The notes below the pieces were generated by a model. That model was not told the DNA's origin, made no database searches, and worked only from the letters and a program-made list of their open reading frames with translations. Position numbers and translations under genes: made by a program. A stretch of 64,000 bases of DNA from Streptomyces sp. CB03234 (lineage in GTDB: Bacteria; Actinomycetota; Actinomycetes; Streptomycetales; Streptomycetaceae), in NCBI RefSeq assembly GCF_001905885.1, contig NZ_LIYH01000006.1:124001-188000 (forward strand), read 5' to 3'. Of the stretch, positions 1-7,350 are shown one piece after another (the stretch's first letter is position 1; every line of letters starts with the position of its first letter).

Positions 1-184
1 CGTCCGATTGACCTGTTGCAGACGGCAGTTGGGCAGATACATTCAGCGGCGGTCGACGCGTTCCGGCGCACGCTCCTGGGGTCTCCCCATGCCACCAGGC
101 ATAGGGGAACTGTCAGGGGGCGAGGTCTGACCCGGGTCCGCGAAGTGCGGTCCTGCGCAAGGGCCAGTAATAGGGGAGTTAGGC

Positions 185-391
185 ATGGCTCAGGGCACCG
201 TCAAGTGGTTCAACGCGGAGAAGGGGTACGGCTTCATCGCGGTCGACGGTGGTGCGGATGTTTTCGTCCACTACAGCGCGATCCAGATGGACGGCTACCG
301 CACCCTTGAAGAAGGTCAGCGAGTCGAGTTCGAGATCTCGCAGGGCCAGAAGGGTCCGCAGGCGGACATGGTCAAGCTCGCCGCCGGCTGA
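185..391 (+). CDS. CspA-family cold-shock protein
   Basis: This 68-residue protein is a single cold-shock domain that binds single-stranded RNA/DNA in the cytoplasm as an RNA chaperone. RNP1 (KGYGFI, residues 15-20) and RNP2 (VFVHY, residues 28-32) are intact, and the length is normal for the family. The ATG at 185 follows GGGAG at 174-178. At least 180 nt of sequence without another gene precede it, which would suit the long leader usual for csp mRNAs, but no promoter is clear. It lies directly upstream of groEL2 in the same direction; the groEL2 promoter is separate. Position beside groEL2 matches the S. coelicolor arrangement as remembered. Confidence 0.95.
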   Translation: MAQGTVKWFNAEKGYGFIAVDGGADVFVHYSAIQMDGYRTLEEGQRVEFEISQGQKGPQADMVKLAAG

Positions 392-511
392 GAGCCGCGT
401 CGCGATCGACCGACCATCGACTGTCGACATCGCTAGTGCCGAGGGGCTCGCGTTCCAGGGGACGCGGGCCCCTCGCGCGTGTCCGGACCCCTGTCTTGTA
501 TGCGAGAGGCG

Positions 512-574
512 CTTGCACTCGCAGGGGTCGAGTGCTAATCATTGGCGTTAGCACTCTGAAGGTGAGAGTGACAA
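512..574 (+). promoter_or_regulatory. groEL2 promoter with two tandem CIRCE operators (HrcA sites)
   Basis: Two inverted repeats match the CIRCE consensus TTAGCACTC-N9-GAGTGCTAA. The first, CTTGCACTC-N9-GAGTGCTAA, is at 512-538; the second, TTAGCACTC-N9-GAGTGACAA, is at 548-574. A vegetative-like promoter overlaps the first: TTGCAC at 513-518 and TAATCA at 536-541 with a 17-bp spacer. Transcription would then begin close to the second CIRCE, so HrcA bound at either site should block initiation. The predicted leader is about 150 nt. Confidence 0.88.
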
Positions 575-700
575 CGAAGGACCGAGTCGGTGAGGTCCGC
601 AGGCCGGTGGGGCAAGGAACCACTTCAGGCAGGCAGGCCGTCCGTCGCGGGCGCCAGCGCGGTCCGGAGCATCCACCCCAGTCCGGGAGGACCACTTCAC

Positions 701-2323
701 ATGGCCAAGATCATCGCGTTCGACGAGGAGGCACGGCGCGGCCTCGAGCGCGGCATGAACCAGCTCGCCGACGCCGTCAAGGTGACCCTGGGCCCCAAGG
801 GTCGCAACGTCGTCCTCGAGAAGAAGTGGGGCGCCCCCACGATCACCAACGATGGTGTATCCATCGCCAAGGAGATCGAGCTCGAGGACCCGTACGAGAA
901 GATCGGCGCCGAGCTGGTCAAGGAAGTCGCCAAGAAGACGGACGACGTCGCCGGTGACGGTACGACCACCGCGACCGTCCTCGCCCAGGCGCTCGTCCGC
1001 GAGGGTCTGCGCAACGTCGCCGCCGGCGCCAACCCGATGGCCCTGAAGCGCGGCATCGAGACCGCCGTCGAGGCCGTCTCCGGCGCGCTCCTGGAGCAGG
1101 CGAAGGACGTCGAGACCAAGGAGCAGATCGCCTCCACGGCCTCCATCTCCGCCGCCGACACCCAGATCGGCGAGCTCATCGCCGAGGCCATGGACAAGGT
1201 CGGCAAGGAAGGCGTCATCACCGTCGAGGAGTCCCAGACCTTCGGTCTGGAGCTGGAGCTCACCGAGGGTATGCGCTTCGACAAGGGCTACATCTCGGCG
1301 TACTTCGCCACCGACATGGAGCGTATGGAGGCGTCGCTCGACGACCCGTACATCCTGATCGTCAACTCCAAGATCTCCGCGGTGAAGGACCTGCTCCCGC
1401 TGCTGGAGAAGGTCATGCAGTCCGGCAAGCCGCTGCTGATCATCGCCGAGGACGTCGAGGGCGAGGCCCTGTCGACCCTGGTCGTCAACAAGATCCGCGG
1501 CACCTTCAAGTCCGTCGCCGTCAAGGCCCCGGGCTTCGGCGACCGCCGCAAGGCCATGCTGAACGACATCGCCATCCTCACCGGTGGCCAGGTCATCTCC
1601 GAGGAGGTCGGCCTCAAGCTCGAGAACGCCGGCCTGGACCTCCTGGGCCGCGCCCGCAAGGTCGTCATCACCAAGGACGAGACCACCATCGTCGACGGTG
1701 CCGGTGACAGCGAGCAGGTCCAGGGCCGCGTCAACCAGATCCGCGCCGAGATCGAGAACTCCGACTCGGACTACGACCGCGAGAAGCTCCAGGAGCGCCT
1801 GGCGAAGCTGGCCGGCGGCGTGGCCGTCATCAAGGCCGGCGCCGCCACCGAGGTCGAGCTCAAGGAGCGCAAGCACCGCATCGAGGACGCGGTGCGCAAC
1901 GCCAAGGCCGCCGTCGAGGAGGGCATCGTCGCCGGTGGTGGCGTGGCCCTGCTCCAGGCCTCCTCGGTCTTCGAGAAGCTCGAGCTCGAGGGCGACGAGG
2001 CGACCGGCGCCAACATCGTGCGCCTGGCCCTCGAGGCCCCGCTGAAGCAGATCGCCGTCAACGGTGGTCTCGAGGGCGGCGTCATCGTCGAGAAGGTGCG
2101 CAACCTGCCCGTCGGCCACGGCCTGAACGCCGCGACCGGCGAGTACGTCGACATGATCGCCGAGGGCATCATCGACCCCGCCAAGGTGACCCGTTCCGCC
2201 CTGCAGAACGCGTCCTCCATCGCGGCGCTGTTCCTCACCACCGAGGCCGTCATCGCCGACAAGCCGGAGAAGGCTGCGGCCGGTGCTCCGGGCGGCATGC
2301 CGGGCGGTGACATGGACTTCTGA
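701..2323 (+). CDS. groEL2: 60 kDa chaperonin GroEL2
   Basis: A 540-residue group I chaperonin subunit that folds client proteins in the cytoplasm with GroES and ATP. The chain runs from MAKIIAFDEEARRG through the ATP-site motif GDGTTTATVLA (near residues 85-95) to a GGMPGGDMDF tail typical of GroEL. The ATG at 701 is chosen because it fits the family N-terminus and follows GGGAGG at 685-690; an in-frame extension back to 590 is not needed. No groES is adjacent, so this is the monocistronic second groEL of actinomycetes. Two CIRCE sites upstream predict control by HrcA. Confidence 0.97.
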   Translation: MAKIIAFDEEARRGLERGMNQLADAVKVTLGPKGRNVVLEKKWGAPTITNDGVSIAKEIELEDPYEKIGAELVKEVAKKTDDVAGDGTTTATVLAQALVREGLRNVAAGANPMALKRGIETAVEAVSGALLEQAKDVETKEQIASTASISAADTQIGELIAEAMDKVGKEGVITVEESQTFGLELELTEGMRFDKGYISAYFATDMERMEASLDDPYILIVNSKISAVKDLLPLLEKVMQSGKPLLIIAEDVEGEALSTLVVNKIRGTFKSVAVKAPGFGDRRKAMLNDIAILTGGQVISEEVGLKLENAGLDLLGRARKVVITKDETTIVDGAGDSEQVQGRVNQIRAEIENSDSDYDREKLQERLAKLAGGVAVIKAGAATEVELKERKHRIEDAVRNAKAAVEEGIVAGGGVALLQASSVFEKLELEGDEATGANIVRLALEAPLKQIAVNGGLEGGVIVEKVRNLPVGHGLNAATGEYVDMIAEGIIDPAKVTRSALQNASSIAALFLTTEAVIADKPEKAAAGAPGGMPGGDMDF

Positions 2324-2388
2324 TCCTCACGGATCGGACGTCCTACGTACGGAGTCATTCGTACGGAGTCATACGTACGCGTACGGAA

Positions 2389-2429
2389 CCGAGGGCGGCA
2401 CCCCTACTCCCAGGGGGTGCCGCCCTCGG
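2389..2429 (+). terminator. Strong hairpin terminator of groEL2
   Basis: A 16-bp perfect stem (2389-2404 with 2414-2429) encloses a 9-nt loop, 65 bp after the groEL2 stop. There is no T-run, as is usual in Streptomyces. It lies between convergent genes and could act in both directions. Just before it, CGTACGGAGTCAT is directly repeated within 2345-2375. Confidence 0.85.
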
Positions 2430-2451
2430 GCGTTCCCGCTCCCGCTCCCGC

Positions 2452-3165
2452 TCAGAGGGTGAACGCCGCGTCGATGACCAGCCCCGCGCCCGTGGCGAGC
2501 GCCGCGCCGGCGGCCAGCGCCAGCAGGGCGTAGCACCGGTCCCGCAGCGAGCGGGCCAGAACGAGCGGGAGCAGGACGCCGACAGCGGTGTAGCACCAGG
2601 CCGCCGTGGTGCCGGGCCCGCTGTTGGAGTTCGCGTCCGTCGCGAGCCGGAAGAAGTGCAGGCCCTCCATGACCCAGACCGACCCCACCACCCCGGCGGC
2701 CGCCGATCGGACCACGGGGCGGTGGTGGCGCAGCAGGGCGCCGGCCGCGCCGTAGCCGGGCCCCGCGACCAGCCCGGCGGCGATCCAGATCACCACGGCG
2801 GACAGCCCGGCCGCGTACCCGCGCATTTCGGAGGTCGCGTAGTAGCCGACGACCAGCCCGGCCTGCGAGAGGAGTCCGGCCAGGGCCGCCGGCCGCCAGC
2901 GCCCGGGGGCCCGGAGGCCGATCAGGAAGGCGACCGTGACCCAGGTGGAGGCCGAGTTGACGAGCGCGTGCCAGCCACCGGTGAGGTACGTCTGCCCAAA
3001 GGACGTCACGGCCCCTCCGGCAAGGCCCGCCCCGACGGCGAGTGCCATATGGGTCCGGGTGGGGGTGGGGGTGGGCGTACTGGTGGGGGTGCGGGTGGGG
3101 GTGCCGGGGGCCGTAGGGGAGGCCGTGGGGGAGGCCGTTGGTGCGGCGGCTCCGGTCGTGGACAC
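2452..3165 (-). CDS. Multi-spanning membrane protein (DUF6518-like)
   Basis: This encodes about 237 residues. The first roughly 45 residues are a low-complexity Ala/Pro/Thr/Ser segment with repeated TP and SPT units. About six hydrophobic segments follow, with a conserved-looking WHALVNSASTW stretch in the first half. It resembles DUF6518 membrane proteins of unknown function; that assignment is from memory. The GTG at 3165 is chosen because AGGAG lies nine bases upstream; an ATG after the low-complexity segment (near 3048) is the alternative. The threonine/proline repeats appear on the plus strand as GGGGGTG-rich runs at 3055-3130. Convergent with groEL2. Confidence 0.7.
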   Translation of the reverse strand: MSTTGAAAPTASPTASPTAPGTPTRTPTSTPTPTPTRTHMALAVGAGLAGGAVTSFGQTYLTGGWHALVNSASTWVTVAFLIGLRAPGRWRPAALAGLLSQAGLVVGYYATSEMRGYAAGLSAVVIWIAAGLVAGPGYGAAGALLRHHRPVVRSAAAGVVGSVWVMEGLHFFRLATDANSNSGPGTTAAWCYTAVGVLLPLVLARSLRDRCYALLALAAGAALATGAGLVIDAAFTL

Positions 3166-3314
3166 GGTGATCGACTCCTGAACGCGTTCATCGGCGGCCG
3201 TGCGGCGATGGGGGATTTTCGGCCACTCGCTGAGACGCACAACGAGGGCGCGGCGTTCAGTGCGCGGAGGCGTGAGCGCGCAGGGCGGAGCGTTTCGGGT
3301 GTTGGTGGGCGTGT

Positions 3315-3446
3315 GGGCCGCCCTCTCTCCGAGTGTGGCGGGCTCCGGCGGCCCGTCAAGGGCGCTTCGCGTCGGCTTCGCCGATGGGCTTCGCCCACCC
3401 TTGACCGGCCGCCTCCGCCCGCCTTTTCCCACTCGGAGGGCGGCCC
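3315..3446 (+). repeat. Extended palindrome E, copy A1
   Basis: A 132-bp near-palindrome running from GGGCCGCCCTC to GGGCGGCCC with small bulges. Its tip (3355-3405) can fold as a four-way junction: an outer GTCAAGGG/CCCTTGAC stem and three mini-hairpins with TTC loops (CGCTTCGCG, CGGCTTCGCCG, GGGCTTCGCCC). Copy B1 at 59095 is almost identical. Confidence 0.85.
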
Positions 3447-3886
3447 GGGGGAACGGGCCCGGGAGGGGCCCGCCTTTCCCCGTGCCGTTCGTGGCCGGGA
3501 GGCGGGTGCCGCAGGGGGCGCGGCAGTGGAATGGGGTGCTCACTGTCGGCTCGGCGGCGGGCGGCCGTCTGTGGGTTGCGGTACAGGACCTCGCTCCGGT
3601 GGGTGGGGGGTGCGCCCCAGTGGCATGGGGCATCCGGGGTCGGCCCGGCGGCTGCGGGTGGGTGAGGGGTTGGGGTTCAGGCAGGTGGCTGGGGTGGTCT
3701 GGGGCTGGGCCCGGGTGTTGACCCGCCCGGCGGCCGGGGTGGAGGCGTGCGTGTGGGTGGGCGGCTGGCTGCCCGGCCGGTCGGCCTGTCGGCTCGCGGG
3801 CCCGGTCGGGCCCTGCCGCCCGTGGCTGCTCCCGTGCACCTCACCGGCCCCGCCTGCCCCACAGGGAAGCCCCACCCGTCTCCTTG

Positions 3887-4006
3887 GTCACACCAGCACC
3901 GGGATCGGGGAGTTGTGTGCGGTGTGGGACACCTTCCCGCCGTGATATCGGAGGCTGCGGGTGTCCCATGCCGCCCACAACTCCGGCGAGGTGAGACGGG
4001 TGTGAC
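3887..4006 (+). repeat. Palindrome H, copy A1
   Basis: A 120-bp imperfect palindrome. Outer arms are GTCACACC and GGTGTGAC. Inner 24-bp arms begin GAGTTGTG and end GGGACACC on the left (3910-3933), mirrored by GGTGTCCC to ACAACTC on the right (3960-3983), with a 26-nt loop. Confidence 0.85.
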
Positions 4007-4280
4007 TGGAGGGGGCGAAGAGGCTGGCCGGTGGGGCGTGTGGGGCCACTGAGCGGGGGCCGGGCTGGGAAGGGTGGGGCGTCGGGGTGGCTGCTGCGGG
4101 CGGGGGCTGACTGCGCCGCCCGGCCCTCGCGCCCGGGGCCGCGCACTGATCCGGGCCGGGGCCGGGCCTGGGCCGGGCATGCGGTCGGGCGTCGCGCCGG
4201 CCCGGAGAGCTGCGCCGCTGCCCCCGACTGTCCTTACCCGCACCGCCCGCCTCACGGGGCTGCCCCTCCTGCCCCCTTCG

Positions 4281-4399
4281 CCACACCGGCACCTGGGCAG
4301 GCGAGTTGTGTGCGGTACGGGACACCCAGGGGCCCGTCGCCCACGGCAGGGAGGTGTCCCATCCCGCCCACAACTCCGGTGAGCCGATACGGGTGTGAC
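4281..4399 (-). repeat. Palindrome H, copy A2 (inverted partner)
   Basis: A 119-bp palindrome with the same outer (CCACACC / GGTGTGAC) and inner (GAGTTGTG...GGGACACC / GGTGTCCC...ACAACTC) arms as the other three H copies. The loop sequence differs completely from copy A1, whereas the arms are kept. Confidence 0.82.
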
Positions 4400-4710
4400 T
4401 GGAGCGACGATCCCCCCGGCTCCCGGCCAGACAGGGCAACACCCGGGCCCAGCCCCGCACCCACCCCAGCCACCTGCCTGAGCCCCGGCCCTCACCCGGC
4501 CGCAGTCGCCGGGCCGGGCCCGGATGCCCCATTGCACTGGGGCGCACCCACCACCGGCAGGAGCGAGGTCTTGTGCCGCGACCGGGAGACGGGCCGCAGC
4601 CGCTTAGCCAAGCGCCGCCGCCCCATTCCTCTGCCGCGCTTGCCCCGGCCGGGCCGCCTCGGCCACGAGCGCCCGGAATGGGGCTGGCCCCCCGGGATGC
4701 CTGCTCCCCG

Positions 4711-4843
4711 GGGCCGCCCTCCGAGAGAAAACGCGCGGGCGGAGGTGGCCTGTCAAGGGTGGCCGTAGGCCATCGGCGAAGCCGACGCGAAGCGCCCTTG
4801 ACAGGGTGCCGGAGCCCGCGACTCTCGGGAGGGAGGGCGGCCC
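4711..4843 (-). repeat. Extended palindrome E, copy A2 (inverted partner)
   Basis: A 133-bp inverted relative of copy A1. Its four-way junction tip is at 4752-4802 and its outer stem is 11 bp perfect (CCTGTCAAGGG/CCCTTGACAGG). Compared with A1, paired changes preserve the stem: GAGTG/CACTC becomes GAGAG/CTCTC, and GGGCTTCGCCC becomes GGCCTACGGCC. The right end (4805-4851) is duplicated at 4892-4938 with one mismatch. Confidence 0.82.
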
Positions 4844-4969
4844 GGAACGGTAACTGTGACCGGAGGGCTGGCCTCTGGGGCGTGGGTTGGGGGTGCCGGA
4901 GCCCGCGACTCTCGGAAGGGAGGGCGGCCCGGAACGGTGCCCGATACCGGACGGCCCACCCCGAGGGCC

Positions 4970-5560
4970 TCAGTGGGCGAAGTCCTTGAGCTTCTCCGTG
5001 TCGAGGGTGATGTTGACGGGGGCAGGGAGGAGGACGGTGTCGCCGTACTTGTAGGAGACATTCTTCTGGTACGTCCCGTGCTCCGGCTCGGTGTGGACGG
5101 TGAGGGTGTCGCAGCTGCGGTCGACGAGGAGGAACACGGGGATGCCCGCCTGGGCGTATCCGACGCCCTTCTCCTTGCGGTCCCGGCGGTCGGTGTCGGT
5201 GTCGGAGTTGGAGTCGAAGGACGTGACCTCCACCGTCATGAGGACGCCCGCCGGGTCCGCCCAGTCGCCGTGACCGGCGAAGTACCCCACCGGGGCGAGC
5301 GCGCCGTCGGGTTTGGCCCGCCCTTGCCGGTAGCTCTCGACCAGCAGGCCCTGCCCGGGGTAGAGCGCGAGCTCGGGGCGTTGCTGCATGCACTGCCGGA
5401 GCAGCCACATGAGGATTGTTCCGTGGTCGCCGTCCCGCCCTGGTTTGACCTTCAGTCTTCCGTTGATGAATTCGAGCGTGACGGTCTCAGGGGCGCTGCG
5501 GGCGAGCTCCTCGAAATCCTCCACGGGCATCTGCGGGCGCTCTGTGGGGCGAGAGGTCAT
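4970..5560 (-). CDS. Uma2-family (DUF820) putative endonuclease
   Basis: A 196-residue member of the Uma2/DUF820 family, with a predicted PD-(D/E)xK nuclease fold. KPDGALAP in the middle supplies the Pro-Asp, followed by EVTSFDS and a later Lys region (RRDRKEKGVGYAQAG) before the hydrophobic strand IPVFLLVD. Cellular substrates of this family in Streptomyces are not known. The ATG at 5560 overlaps the stop of the upstream winged-helix gene as ATGA and has GGGAGAAGG before it, so the two are probably co-translated. It abuts the right edge of repeat island A. Confidence 0.82.
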   Translation of the reverse strand: MTSRPTERPQMPVEDFEELARSAPETVTLEFINGRLKVKPGRDGDHGTILMWLLRQCMQQRPELALYPGQGLLVESYRQGRAKPDGALAPVGYFAGHGDWADPAGVLMTVEVTSFDSNSDTDTDRRDRKEKGVGYAQAGIPVFLLVDRSCDTLTVHTEPEHGTYQKNVSYKYGDTVLLPAPVNITLDTEKLKDFAH

Positions 5561-6429
5561 GGTGTTGCCTTCTCCCGTGAAGCGTGCCCGGCCCATTCGG
5601 GTGGGCGGGTGGCTGCGGCTCTGGCCTGGGCGGCGTGGGCGCGGACTTGGTCGGGGGCGAGGGGGGAGCGGGGTACGGGGACGGGCTCGCCTCGGCAGGG
5701 GGCGCATTCGCCGCCGAGGAGGGCTTCTGGGCGGGCGGGGTTGCCGCACTTGGCGCATTCCAGGACGCGGCGCGGTGGCCGGACCGGCACGGTGGGCTCG
5801 GGTGGGATCTTGGTGGTGAGGCGGGTGCGGGCCAGGGCGAAGGGGCGGTGGACCTGCGACGGCAGGCCGGCCGTCAGGGCGTGCATGACGTGCCGCTCGT
5901 CGGCGCCGCGTGCGAACCACTCGCTGACCAGCGGCTCCAGCGCGGCGCAGTCGGCGGCGGACAGGGACATCGTCGGCGCCTCGCGCCCCAGCGCGGCGAG
6001 CAGGATGAAGGCCCGGGAGCGGGTCCGGCGCGGCGGCTTGTCCTCGGGCACGTCACCCCGCTGGAACGCCGCCCACCAGCCGTCGTCCCGCGCGGTACGG
6101 GACCACCAGGTGCGGGTCACCCAGATCTCGTTTCCGGCCGCCGAGACGATCTGCTCCTGACCCCGGCGCAGGTGGCCGGCGGCGACGAGGTTGTTCAGGG
6201 CGGTGCTGACGGCACGCTGGCCGTAGAGCGGCAGGATCTTGGCGAGCGTCTTGTAGGAGATGTCCGCGCCGTCCGTCAACCTGTCGATGTACCCCGCGAT
6301 ACTCCGCTCGCGCGGCGGCAGATGGTCGAAGTCCCTGGCAGTGGGCGGCTTCTGGCTCGGGGCGGAACGCTTGCCGTAACCGGGCTTGGCGAGGGGGTGC
6401 TCGGCAGCACTAAGCTGGCTGTCAGCCAT
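5557..6429 (-). CDS. Winged-helix DNA-binding protein with C-terminal zinc ribbon
   Basis: A 290-residue protein. Residues about 30-115 (from DFDHLPPRERSIAGYI to VTRTWW) look like a helix-turn-helix/winged-helix domain of the type found in Streptomyces replication-initiator-like or MarR-like regulators. The C-terminal part carries CAKC...CAPC, a plausible four-Cys zinc ribbon, and ends in an Ala/Arg-rich tail. It is translationally coupled by ATGA to the Uma2 gene, so it may regulate or assist it. Target unknown. The upstream intergenic region contains an inverted repeat (6606-6650) nearer to the divergent SRPBCC gene. Confidence 0.65.
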   Translation of the reverse strand: MADSQLSAAEHPLAKPGYGKRSAPSQKPPTARDFDHLPPRERSIAGYIDRLTDGADISYKTLAKILPLYGQRAVSTALNNLVAAGHLRRGQEQIVSAAGNEIWVTRTWWSRTARDDGWWAAFQRGDVPEDKPPRRTRSRAFILLAALGREAPTMSLSAADCAALEPLVSEWFARGADERHVMHALTAGLPSQVHRPFALARTRLTTKIPPEPTVPVRPPRRVLECAKCGNPARPEALLGGECAPCRGEPVPVPRSPLAPDQVRAHAAQARAAATRPPEWAGHASREKATP

Positions 6430-6605
6430 GGATCGAGGTCCTGTCGATCTAGTTGGTCAGGCCCCCGCCGGTGTTGCTGCACCGAGCGGGGGCTGTTCGT
6501 TAATCGGGCACGCTAGGGCCTGATCACCGTACGTGGCAAATTCACTGCGCACAGTCAGCATGGCGACAACTCGCCGGGTGGGTGGGCGGGTTATTCACCA
6601 GACCC

Positions 6606-6650
6606 TAAGTACCAATCACTGTTAAAAGCGCTCGGCGATCGGTACTTAAG
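6606..6650. promoter_or_regulatory. Inverted repeat in divergent promoter region
   Basis: TAAGTACCAATCAC at 6606-6619 is mirrored by GCGATCGGTACTTAAG at 6635-6650 (core TAAGTACC/GGTACTTA exact). It sits just upstream of a -10-like TACGCT (6660-6665) that is 6 bp before the ATG of the SRPBCC gene. An operator role is inferred only. The rest of 6430-6671 shows nothing else clear. Confidence 0.5.
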
Positions 6651-6671
6651 CCTCGGGCCTACGCTGGGGAT

Positions 6672-7115
6672 ATGGCCGTCGACGTCCTGACCGAGACCGT
6701 GATCGACGCCCCCTGCGACCTCGTCGCCGCGTACGCCGCCGATCCCTCCACCGCGCCCGAGTGGTACGTCAACATCGTGTCGGTGGAGTGGGAGACCGAG
6801 TCGGAGGTGCGCGTCGGCGCCCGGGTGGCGTTCGTCGCCCGTTTCCTGGGGCGGCGGCTCGTCTACACGTACGAGATCGTCGAGTACGAGCCCGGCCGGC
6901 GGCTCGTGATGCGCACGACCGAGGGGTCGCTGCCCATGGAGACCACGTACACCTGGGAGCCGTACGGGGTCGAGGGCGACCGCACCCGCATGACCCTCCG
7001 GAACCGGAGCAGTGGCGGCAGCCGCCTCATCGCTGCCGCTGTACGCCGCGCCAACCGCAAGGACCTCGCCATGCTGCGGCACCTGCTGGAGCTGCGCTAC
7101 GGCCCCGGAGCGTGA
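6672..7115 (+). CDS. SRPBCC (START/Bet v1-like) family protein
   Basis: A 147-residue protein with the SRPBCC helix-grip layout: an N-terminal strand (TETVIDAPCDLVAAYAAD), a WYVNIVSVEW segment, several amphipathic strands and a long C-terminal helix. Family members bind lipids or other hydrophobic ligands, or act as small cyclases; the ligand here cannot be read from sequence. No Shine-Dalgarno is obvious. TACGCT lies 6 bp before the ATG, suggesting a leaderless transcript. Divergent from the winged-helix gene. Confidence 0.8.
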   Translation: MAVDVLTETVIDAPCDLVAAYAADPSTAPEWYVNIVSVEWETESEVRVGARVAFVARFLGRRLVYTYEIVEYEPGRRLVMRTTEGSLPMETTYTWEPYGVEGDRTRMTLRNRSSGGSRLIAAAVRRANRKDLAMLRHLLELRYGPGA

Positions 7116-7164
7116 GGCTTGAGCTCCGGGGCCGCGCGGCTCGCTCTCGGCGCGCTTGTCGCTC

Positions 7165-7350
7165 TTATCGCTTGAGGCCCGCTACGAACGCGGACCATGC
7201 GGCGGCCCGGAACACGAGCTTTGGGCCGGTGGGGTTCTTGGAGTCACGGACGGGGATGGCGTTTGGGTAGCCGTCGGCAACTTCGAGGCAGTTGCCGCCG
7301 TCCCCGCCGCTGTACGTGGACTTGCGCCAATCAAGGGTGTCGATCTTCAT
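7165..7350 (-). CDS. DUF397 domain protein
   Basis: A 61-residue protein with the DUF397 hallmarks WRKSTYSGGDGGNCLEVA, VPVRDSK-like (IPVRDSKNP) and AWSAFV. DUF397 proteins pair with XRE/DUF5753 regulators in Streptomyces (as with WhiJ-type and BldB-neighbour systems). They are thought to act as partner or anti-regulator; some pairs resemble toxin-antitoxin modules. Its start overlaps the 3' end of the XRE gene by 20 bp, so translation is likely coupled. Confidence 0.92.
   Translation of the reverse strand: MKIDTLDWRKSTYSGGDGGNCLEVADGYPNAIPVRDSKNPTGPKLVFRAAAWSAFVAGLKR

Larger units (their letters stand above)
3315..4938. repeat. Repeat island A: mirror-symmetric non-coding composite E-H-H'-E'
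   Basis: About 1.6 kb without a credible gene. In order it holds an extended palindrome E (3315-3446), a hairpin H (3887-4006), a central spacer of about 275 bp, an inverted H' (4281-4399) and an inverted E' (4711-4843). Sequence between E and H is also partly shared, inverted, with that between H' and E'. The same arrangement recurs in island B at 59095-60834. The E-to-H stretch of island A is nearly identical to the reverse complement of the right arm of island B. The central spacers of A and B do not resemble each other. Reading frames here lack the codon bias of neighbouring genes. Confidence 0.85.

Noticed and set aside
1..184. Cold-shock promoter upstream of the first csp gene
   Set aside because: TTGACC at 8-13 and TACATT at 38-43 are too far apart (24 bp) for a convincing promoter.
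590..700. N-terminal extension of GroEL2 from an upstream in-frame start
   Set aside because: The true start at 701 matches all GroEL N-termini and has its own ribosome site; the extension lies in the CIRCE leader.
548..2119. Long minus-strand open frame opposite groEL2
   Set aside because: It mirrors the GC bias of groEL2; its product is a low-complexity Leu/Asp/Gly/Val sequence with no motif.
3355..3405. tRNA-like cloverleaf as a real tRNA gene
   Set aside because: The 51-nt structure lacks acceptor, anticodon-loop and T-loop sequence features; it is only geometrically similar.
3200..4940. Several open frames inside repeat island A
   Set aside because: They read through palindromes, lack codon-position bias and ribosome sites, and are Arg/Gly/Pro-rich in all frames.
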